From positions 1 to 10,369 of the forward strand of contig JAEDGK010000073.1 in NCBI GenBank assembly GCA_016297555.1: a stretch of DNA of 10,369 bases, in the 5' to 3' direction. A model generated the notes under the pieces. It had not been told where the DNA came from. It searched no databases and saw only the letters and a program-made list of their open reading frames with translations. The position numbers and the translations under genes are program-made. The stretch is from Clostridiaceae bacterium. Its GTDB lineage: Bacteria > Bacillota > Clostridia > Oscillospirales > Acutalibacteraceae. Positions 6,507-10,369 of the stretch are shown piece after piece. Every line of letters begins with the position of its first letter. Position 1 is the stretch's first letter.

Positions 6507-7712
6507 ATGAGCCTTAATTCGGTTGTTTCGGCAGAAAGAGTTCACATCGGCTTTTTCGGCTTGCGAAATGCAGGCAAATCAAGCGTTGTCAACGCTGTCA
6601 CGGGTCAAAGCCTGTCGCTCGTTTCCGATATAAAAGGAACAACGACCGACCCCGTAAAAAAGGCAATGGAGCTTTTGCCGCTCGGTCCCGTGGTTATCAT
6701 TGATACTCCCGGCATCGATGACGAGGGCACGCTCGGAGAAATGAGAGTAAAAAGAGCAAAGCAGATTTTAAATCAAACGGATATAGCCGTTCTTGTTGTT
6801 GACGGCGAAAAAGGGCTTCAGACCGCAGATGAGGAATTGATATCGCTTTTTGACGGCAAAGCAATTCCTTACATAATTGCATATAACAAATCGGATTTGC
6901 TCAATTCCGTTCCCGAAGCGGACGAAAACTCAATCTATGTCAGCGCGGAAAACGGAACAAATATTTATGAGCTTAAAGAAATGATAGCCCGCAAGGCAAA
7001 AACCTGCGAAAGCGAAAAAAAGCTTGTTGCCGATTTGATTTCGGCAAATGACCTTGTTGTGCTCGTTGTGCCGATAGACTCCGCCGCTCCCAAGGGCAGG
7101 CTCATCCTGCCTCAGCAGCAGGTTATCCGCGATGTGCTTGAAATTGGAGCTTGTGCGGTTGTTTGCCGCGAAACGGAGCTTAAAGATACTCTTGCTGCGC
7201 TCGGCAGAAAGCCGAGGCTTGTTATAACCGACTCGCAGGCTTTCGGCAAGGTTTCGGCAGACACACCCGCGGACATTCCGCTGACCTCTTTTTCAATTCT
7301 TTTTGTCCGCTATAAAAGTGATCTGACCGCCGCCGTCAGTGGTGCGGCTCAGCTTGATAAGCTGAAAGACGGCGACCGTGTTTTAATCTCCGAGGGCTGC
7401 ACTCATCACAGGCAATGCGAGGATATCGGAACCGTCAAGATGCCTGCATGGGTCAGGGGCTATACCGGCAAAAATATCGAATTCGATTTCACGAGCGGAA
7501 CGGAGTTTCCTGAGGATTTGTCGCGCTATTCGCTCGTTATCCATTGCGGAGCTTGTATGCTCAATCCCCGAGAAATGCAGAGCAGAGCACGCCACGCGAA
7601 GGATTGCGGAGTTCCGATGACGAATTACGGCGTTGCGATAGCGCAGATGCACTCGATTCTCAGGCGCAGCATTGAACTGTTTCCCGAAGCTTTAAAAGAA
7701 CTTGACGGATAA
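6507..7712 (+). CDS. hydF: [FeFe]-hydrogenase H-cluster maturation GTPase HydF
   Basis: This 401-residue protein is the GTPase scaffold that receives the HydG product, carries the 2Fe precursor and delivers it to apo-hydrogenase. The N-terminal TrmE/Era-like G domain shows Walker A GLRNAGKSS (18-26), switch I GTTTDPV (44-50), DTPG (66-69), NKSD (127-130) and VSAENG near 145. The C-terminal iron-sulfur site is C298-x-H300, then 46 residues to C347-x2-C350 (HCGAC), matching the HydF C-x-H-x(46-53)-C-x2-C pattern. AGGAGGG (6494-6500) is 6 bases before ATG, and hydG ends 18 bases upstream. No gene follows in this operon before a weak terminator. hydE is not adjacent and is expected elsewhere in the genome. 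Confidence 0.97.
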   Translation: MSLNSVVSAERVHIGFFGLRNAGKSSVVNAVTGQSLSLVSDIKGTTTDPVKKAMELLPLGPVVIIDTPGIDDEGTLGEMRVKRAKQILNQTDIAVLVVDGEKGLQTADEELISLFDGKAIPYIIAYNKSDLLNSVPEADENSIYVSAENGTNIYELKEMIARKAKTCESEKKLVADLISANDLVVLVVPIDSAAPKGRLILPQQQVIRDVLEIGACAVVCRETELKDTLAALGRKPRLVITDSQAFGKVSADTPADIPLTSFSILFVRYKSDLTAAVSGAAQLDKLKDGDRVLISEGCTHHRQCEDIGTVKMPAWVRGYTGKNIEFDFTSGTEFPEDLSRYSLVIHCGACMLNPREMQSRARHAKDCGVPMTNYGVAIAQMHSILRRSIELFPEALKELDG

Positions 7713-7718
7713 TTGATA

Positions 7719-7753
7719 CATTTGCCGAAAATTAGTTGCAAATGCACATTTTT
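7719..7753 (+). terminator. Probable terminator of the hyd operon
   Basis: CATTTGC (7719-7725) pairs with GCAAATG (7738-7744) around a 12-base loop, and TTTTT follows at 7749-7753 after a 4-base gap. The stem is short and AT-rich, so it may be leaky. A fresh promoter follows at 7776. Confidence 0.55.
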
Positions 7754-7775
7754 ATAAAGATTATGTTGATAACTA

Positions 7776-7803
7776 TTGACAAATCCGACAAAAAGTGTAG
7801 AAT
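7776..7803 (+). promoter_or_regulatory. Promoter of the TadE/G-like gene
   Basis: TTGACA (7776-7781) is a perfect -35 box, followed after 16 bases by TAGAAT (7798-7803). Predicted transcription start is near 7810, about 30 nt ahead of the chosen translation start and only a few bases ahead of the alternative ATG at 7816. Confidence 0.7.
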
Positions 7804-7839
7804 AATAGTGTAATAATGTTTAAAAAGGAGATGATGGCT

Positions 7840-8256
7840 GTGATTATAAAAAGGATTATCGGCAGGGTGACTGCCTTTGCCCGCGCAGAAACGGGTCAGT
7901 CCGCCGTTATAGTTGCGCTGCTGATGACGGTTATCTGCGGCTTTGCGGCTCTTGCCATTGATTTGGGTTACGGCTATTATCAAAAGAACGATTTGCAGAC
8001 GGCGGCTGATGCAGCGGCACTCGCGGCGGCTTCACAGCTTCCTAAAATGACAAACAGCGAAGCAAGAAGCACCGCAAGAAAATATGCGATAAAAAACCTT
8101 AACAGCCCGAGTGAATGTACAATAGAGGCTTATGTAACCCGCTCGTTGGGCGAGGTTGAGGTTAAAATTTCTCAGCCGGCAAAAAACTTTTTTTCAGGAG
8201 TTATCGGCGTGGGAGACAGAACGGTCAGAGCAAGAGCCGTCGGCAAATACAATTAG
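7840..8256 (+). CDS. TadE/TadG-like pseudopilin-domain protein (ends at an in-frame TAG)
   Basis: This 138-residue protein has a short basic N-terminus, then ETGQSAVIVALLMTVICGFA and AALAIDLGYGYYQKNDLQTA, followed by the small-residue stretch ADAAALAAASQLP. This is the N-terminal Tad domain of TadG/TadE-like proteins, one transmembrane helix followed by an extracytoplasmic helix, which are accessory components of Flp (Tad) pili. The C-terminal part FFSGVIGVGDRTVRARAVGK also fits the family. AAGGAG (7825-7830) is 9 bases from the GTG at 7840. ATGs at 7834, 7831 and 7816 are in frame; the first two are too close to that site and 7816 lies upstream of it. The stop is TAG, the only one in the window, and the same frame stays open for another 172 codons. 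The true product may be about 311 residues. Confidence 0.75.
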   Translation: MIIKRIIGRVTAFARAETGQSAVIVALLMTVICGFAALAIDLGYGYYQKNDLQTAADAAALAAASQLPKMTNSEARSTARKYAIKNLNSPSECTIEAYVTRSLGEVEVKISQPAKNFFSGVIGVGDRTVRARAVGKYN

Positions 8257-8775
8257 CAGTGGGCGGGCGAGGTTTTGCCTTTCCTTAATCTTGACGCCAA
8301 TTATCAGCCCGGCACGGAAATGACGGTTTGGGATAAGGTATTTTCAGGTGACTTTGAAAGTATTGATAATTACGAAATCGTTAACGAGGACGATCCTGAT
8401 ACAATATATTTCAAGGTTGACTATATGAACGGCGTTGAGCTGAAAAAAGGTCAGGTTGCTACCATCAAGCAGGAAATAGGCTGGATTTACAATCAAAAAA
8501 GAGAGCATGTCTATATCCTCAGTATCAGTCAGGAAGTATATAACAGCGGTCGGGTTATGCTGGTTGACGGAAAATACCGTCCGCTTAATAAGCTGAAAAA
8601 TAACGATGTTGTTGACCCGAGCCAGCTTGTGCTTGTTGAATGTAAGTTCTGGTTTTACAGCGAAACACAAAAACTGCTTATTCTTCACTCCGAGGCAGTT
8701 TATGATTTTATGAGCGGCGAGCTGCCTGAAAACTATGAGTGCCCTGGAAAGGTAGCGGCAAAGCTCGTTGAATAA
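8257..8775 (+). pseudogene. In-frame continuation of the TadE/G-like gene after TAG
   Basis: These 172 open codons directly follow the TAG at 8254-8256 in the same frame, starting QWAGEVLPFLNLDANYQPGT and ending KVAAKLVE before TAA. The content looks like real protein: alternating hydrophobic strands (TIYFKVDYMNGVELKKG, ATIKQEIGWIYNQKREHVYI) and no low-complexity sequence. The stretch has no ATG until codon 22 (ATG 8320) and no ribosome site near its beginning; a TTG at 8275 has only GAGG two bases upstream. I therefore read it as the C-terminal extracytoplasmic domain of the preceding Tad-domain protein, separated by a nonsense codon. I do not recognise the domain. Alternatives are an independent gene with an unusual start, or readthrough of the TAG. 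Confidence 0.6.
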
Positions 8776-8789
8776 TGATACATTAATAT

Positions 8790-8830
8790 ATAAAGACCTG
8801 CCTGTTCATCCGAACACGGCAGGTCTTTAT
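8790..8830 (+). terminator. Strong hairpin terminator after the TadE/G-like gene
   Basis: A 13-bp stem (8790-8802 with 8818-8830) continues after a one-base bulge (C8817) into a further 5 bp (8803-8807 with 8812-8816) closing a 4-base loop. Its 3' arm ends in CTTTAT rather than a long T-run. It follows the TAA at 8775 by 14 bases, which fits the view that the unit from 7776 to here is one gene. Confidence 0.75.
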
Positions 8831-9274
8831 GTATGTTCACTCTGTGCAGATTGTAAAAATATAGGTGAGCTCTTTTTCATATTGCTCGGGAGCAGCGGCG
8901 ATAATTTTACAGCCGTTTTGAGTGAATTTGAGTATTTCTCAGTTAAACAAAACTTTTCGGTATTCAATAATAATTTCCGATGAAAAATGTAAAATACTCA
9001 ACTGAATGTTCCCGTTTGTGCACTATTAATGTTAAAAATGCCCAAAACAAGCAAAATATCACAAAAAACACACGGTTTTATAAATTTTGTTAAATTTGTA
9101 TATATCTGGCATTTGATATTGTGCATTTATCACAATGCTTATGAAAAAGCAGAGGGTTATAATTCGATTTCCACAAATTGAGTTCACTTTTTATTCATAA
9201 TTGCAATTAAAACTCCTTCGGAAATTGTCAAACAAGTCAAAAGTTTAGCTTGTTATGAAAAAAAACTATTAACA
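8831..9274. other. AT-rich intergenic region without a supported gene
   Basis: About 440 bases contain no open frame with a plausible ribosome site or recognisable protein. Visible structure is limited to a 10-bp inverted repeat (8928-8937 with 8992-9001, 54 bases apart), the hairpin at 9109-9138, an isolated TATAAT at 9158-9163 without a good -35 box, and a 6-bp inverted repeat AACAAG/CTTGTT (9231-9236, 9249-9254) just before the cpaA promoter. It may carry regulatory sites for the pilus genes. Confidence 0.6.
9109..9138. repeat. Imperfect palindrome in the Tad intergenic region
   Basis: GCATTTGATA (9109-9118) pairs with TATCA (9128-9132) and AATGC (9134-9138), leaving one bulged base and a 9-base loop. 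An overlapping alternative pairs ATTGTG (9118-9123) with CACAAT (9131-9136). No T-run follows. It could be an operator or an RNA hairpin; the function is unknown. Confidence 0.4.
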
Positions 9275-9302
9275 TTGCACAAAATTAGTGGTACTCTACA
9301 AT
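9275..9302 (+). promoter_or_regulatory. Possible promoter of the prepilin peptidase-flp unit
   Basis: TTGCAC (9275-9280) and TACAAT (9297-9302) are 16 bases apart. The -10 box has one mismatch to consensus and the -35 box is weaker. Transcription from about 9309 would give a leader of 40-50 nt before the prepilin peptidase gene. A small inverted repeat ends 20 bases upstream. Confidence 0.5.
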
Positions 9303-9351
9303 CAGAGATTGGAAACACCCTCACGATAGTTTCCGAAAAACAGCAAAGGTT

Positions 9352-10023
9352 GTGGACGCTTTGATTGAGATAATTTACGGAGCGGCGCTCGGGTTGTTAG
9401 CCGGCATAGCCTTTCAGCGGATATCGGTTTTTCAGGTAAGTAAAAGGTCCGATGACAGTGCAAAGGTTGAGGCGATCAACAACCAAGTAGTTATTGCGCT
9501 GTGGATGCTTACTTCCGCCGCTTTGTTTGCGTTGGTTTTTTGGAAATACAGCGGTACGGTAGACAGAATTGAAAACTTATTCATTGTTTCGGTTGCCGTT
9601 AATATTGCAATCGTTGATTTTGATATCAGAAAAGTTCCGAACAGCTCTTTACTTATTCTGATGCTTTCAAAGATTGGCTGTATGATTGCCGAAATAATAA
9701 TTAACGGTGATGCAAAAAATGTAATTTTTCCGCCGATTCTCGGTTTGGCGGTCGGGCTCATAATTTACAGTCTGCCGTCAATGCTCAAAATTCCTATTGG
9801 AGCAGGCGATGTTAAGTATTGCGGAGCTATCGGCTTCTGCCTCGGAATTTACGGCTTCCTTGAAGCCTCGCTTGTAATGGCGATTGTAATTGCTTTTTAT
9901 TGGATTTATCTTAAAATAACAGGAAAAGGTTCCTTAAAAACTGTTTCCGCCATGGGACCGTTCCTTTCGGTAGGCGTTATAGTAACGGCGCTGCTTCCGA
10001 TAACGGAGTTGATAAACCGATAA
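9352..10023 (+). CDS. Type IV prepilin peptidase, A24 family (CpaA/TadV-like)
   Basis: This 223-residue multi-pass membrane aspartic peptidase removes the leader of Flp pilin and Tad pseudopilins after a glycine. The two catalytic aspartates are visible: D89 in VDFDIRKVPN, matching the family pattern D-x5-(I/V)PN, and D153 in the GAGD motif (150-153) followed by VK. Hydrophobic segments near 5-25, 45-65, 73-90, 98-117, 125-140, 155-190 and 203-219 fit six or more membrane helices. The size suits TadV/CpaA-type enzymes, which lack the methyltransferase domain of PilD. The start is uncertain: GTG at 9352 lies only 2-3 bases after AAAGG, and TTG at 9361 lies about 11 bases after it. Its likely substrate, a Flp pilin frame, begins 78 bases downstream with no terminator between. 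Confidence 0.87.
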   Translation: MDALIEIIYGAALGLLAGIAFQRISVFQVSKRSDDSAKVEAINNQVVIALWMLTSAALFALVFWKYSGTVDRIENLFIVSVAVNIAIVDFDIRKVPNSSLLILMLSKIGCMIAEIIINGDAKNVIFPPILGLAVGLIIYSLPSMLKIPIGAGDVKYCGAIGFCLGIYGFLEASLVMAIVIAFYWIYLKITGKGSLKTVSAMGPFLSVGVIVTALLPITELINR

Positions 10024-10069
10024 CAAAGGAATTGAAAAAGCAAGCGGAAATTCATAGGTACAAAAAATC

Positions 10070-10106
10070 GAAATTAATTTTTCCGTAAGGAGGAAAAAAT
10101 TATGTT
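10070..10106 (+). repeat. flp leader repeat, copy 1
   Basis: This 37-base block runs from GAAATTAA through TCCGTAAGGAGGAAAA to ATGTT and recurs at 10279-10315 with one mismatch (36 of 37 identical). It carries the AAGGAGGA Shine-Dalgarno site (10088-10094) and the start codon of the Flp frame. TTTTTCC (10078-10084) can pair with GGAAAAA (10092-10098), which would partly hide the ribosome site. Confidence 0.85.
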
Positions 10107-10269
10107 TAATTGATTAAAGGATGAAAACGGTTAGGGCATGGTAGAATATGGCTTGATCATCGGACTTATCGCAACCGCTGTTATCGCGGTTCTCGTAGTT
10201 CTCGGACCCAGAATTGCAGACCTCTTCCAGCAGGTTAATGAGAAAATACCCACTCGCGCTGCAGGCTAA
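10102..10269 (+). pseudogene. flp: Flp-type pilin frame interrupted by in-frame TGA and TAG
   Basis: Read through its stops, this 55-codon frame is MFN-X-LKDENG-X-GMVEYGLIIG, then a hydrophobic segment ending AVLVVLGPRIADLF and a polar tail ending TAA. It is a normal Flp/Fap pilin in length and layout: a short leader, a cleavage glycine (codon 10), then Glu-Tyr at mature positions +5/+6 and one helix. X4 is TGA (10111-10113) and X11 is TAG (10132-10134); homologues generally have GQG where this has G-TAG-G, so X11 is at mature position +1 and was probably Gln (CAG). Everything after the stops is intact. AAGGAGGA lies about 7 bases before ATG. Initiation at the ATG at 10138 would remove the leader and cleavage site. 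It is either recently inactivated or translated by readthrough. Confidence 0.75.
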
Positions 10270-10278
10270 AAACAAATT

Positions 10279-10315
10279 GAAATTAAATTTTCCGTAAGGA
10301 GGAAAAAATTATGTT
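10279..10315 (+). repeat. flp leader repeat, copy 2
   Basis: This is the second copy of the 37-base leader, 209 bases after the first, with one substitution. It starts 9 bases after the Flp stop codon and again presents AAGGAGGA before ATG. The short inverted repeat over the ribosome site is kept (10288-10293 with 10301-10306). It marks a tandem duplication of the flp unit or its start region. Confidence 0.85.
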
Positions 10316-10369
10316 AATCTGATCTGATTTTAACTATCTTTTTATATCAATAATCTCGGAAGGTAATGA
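10311..10369 (+). other. Sequence after the second flp leader, broken or unrecognised
   Basis: From the copied ATG the frame is M-L-I followed by TGA (10320-10322), then open but unlike Flp pilin (SDFNYLFISIISEGN) to the window end. The similarity to copy 1 fades within about ten bases after ATG. A GGAAGG at 10358-10363 lies just before an ATG at 10366, so the next gene may start at or beyond the window edge. I cannot tell whether this is a deleted second pilin gene or a reused leader. Confidence 0.4.

Noticed and set aside
8344..8688. Minus-strand frame of 114 codons opposite the TadE/G continuation
   Set aside because: There is no ribosome site or family pattern; the plus-strand frame is longer, continuous with the Tad-domain gene and ends at a terminator.
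8768..8983. Plus-strand frame of 71 codons after the TadE/G-like gene
   Set aside because: It overlaps the end of the upstream frame and runs through the terminator hairpin, has no ribosome site, and its product looks random.
8980..9093. Short frame of 37 codons starting at ATG 8980
   Set aside because: There is no Shine-Dalgarno sequence, and the Asn/Lys/Thr-rich composition is what AT-rich noncoding DNA gives.
10102..10134. Selenocysteine at TGA and pyrrolysine at TAG in the Flp frame
   Set aside because: No selenocysteine-insertion hairpin is apparent after the TGA, no insertion machinery is in the window, and the pilin family has no known use for either residue. It is kept only as a remote alternative.
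1..10369. Genome-wide reassignment of TAG to Gln or TGA to Trp
   Set aside because: Eight recognisable genes outside the Tad part read at full family length with standard stops and ordinary Gln and Trp codons, with no internal TAG or TGA. A local explanation fits better.

Overview
The window looks like a chromosomal stretch of an anaerobic, fermentative Firmicute of the Clostridia (Ruminococcaceae/Oscillospirales-like gut lineage is my guess). The evidence is the [FeFe]-hydrogenase maturation genes with their TM1266-type partner, a phenylacetate-CoA ligase/ACT-domain pair typical of anaerobic amino-acid fermenters, strong AGGAGG Shine-Dalgarno sites and near-consensus sigma-A promoters. No rRNA, tRNA, CRISPR array, transposase or phage gene was seen.

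Layout. Bases 1-669: the 3' end of a phenylacetate-CoA ligase, then a tandem ACT-domain protein, closed by a bidirectional terminator. Bases 690-4491: a minus-strand glycerophosphodiester phosphodiesterase-family gene, a divergent plus-strand GPH-type (MFS_2) sugar:cation symporter, and a convergent minus-strand OPA-type (GlpT-like) MFS transporter. Bases 4573-7753: a hydrogenase maturation operon made of a perfect-consensus promoter, a leader of about 100 nt containing an intrinsic terminator and a possible antiterminator, a TM1266-like ACT gene, hydG and hydF. HydG makes the Fe-CO-CN synthon and HydF is the GTPase scaffold on which the H-cluster subsite is finished. hydE and the hydrogenase itself are not in the window. 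Bases 7776-10369: part of a Tad (tight adherence, Flp pilus) locus, comprising a TadE/G-like pseudopilin-domain gene, an AT-rich gap of about 0.5 kb, a type IV prepilin peptidase (CpaA/TadV), a Flp pilin reading frame and a second copy of the flp leader.

The most unusual signal is in the Tad section. The Flp pilin frame is intact in every family feature but contains an in-frame TGA at codon 4 and an in-frame TAG at codon 11, and the TAG lies at residue +1 of the mature pilin, where Gln is usual. The TadE/G-like gene ends in a TAG that is followed in the same frame by 172 open codons with no convincing start site of their own. All eleven other gene ends in the window are TAA, and none of the non-Tad genes has an internal TAG or TGA. 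This could be recent inactivation of the pilus by nonsense mutation, local stop-codon readthrough or suppression, or assembly error. The second item of note is the hyd leader, where terminator and antiterminator helices are mutually exclusive and a start-stop mini-ORF (ATG TAA) sits beside the antiterminator arm. I do not recognise this leader as a known riboswitch class.
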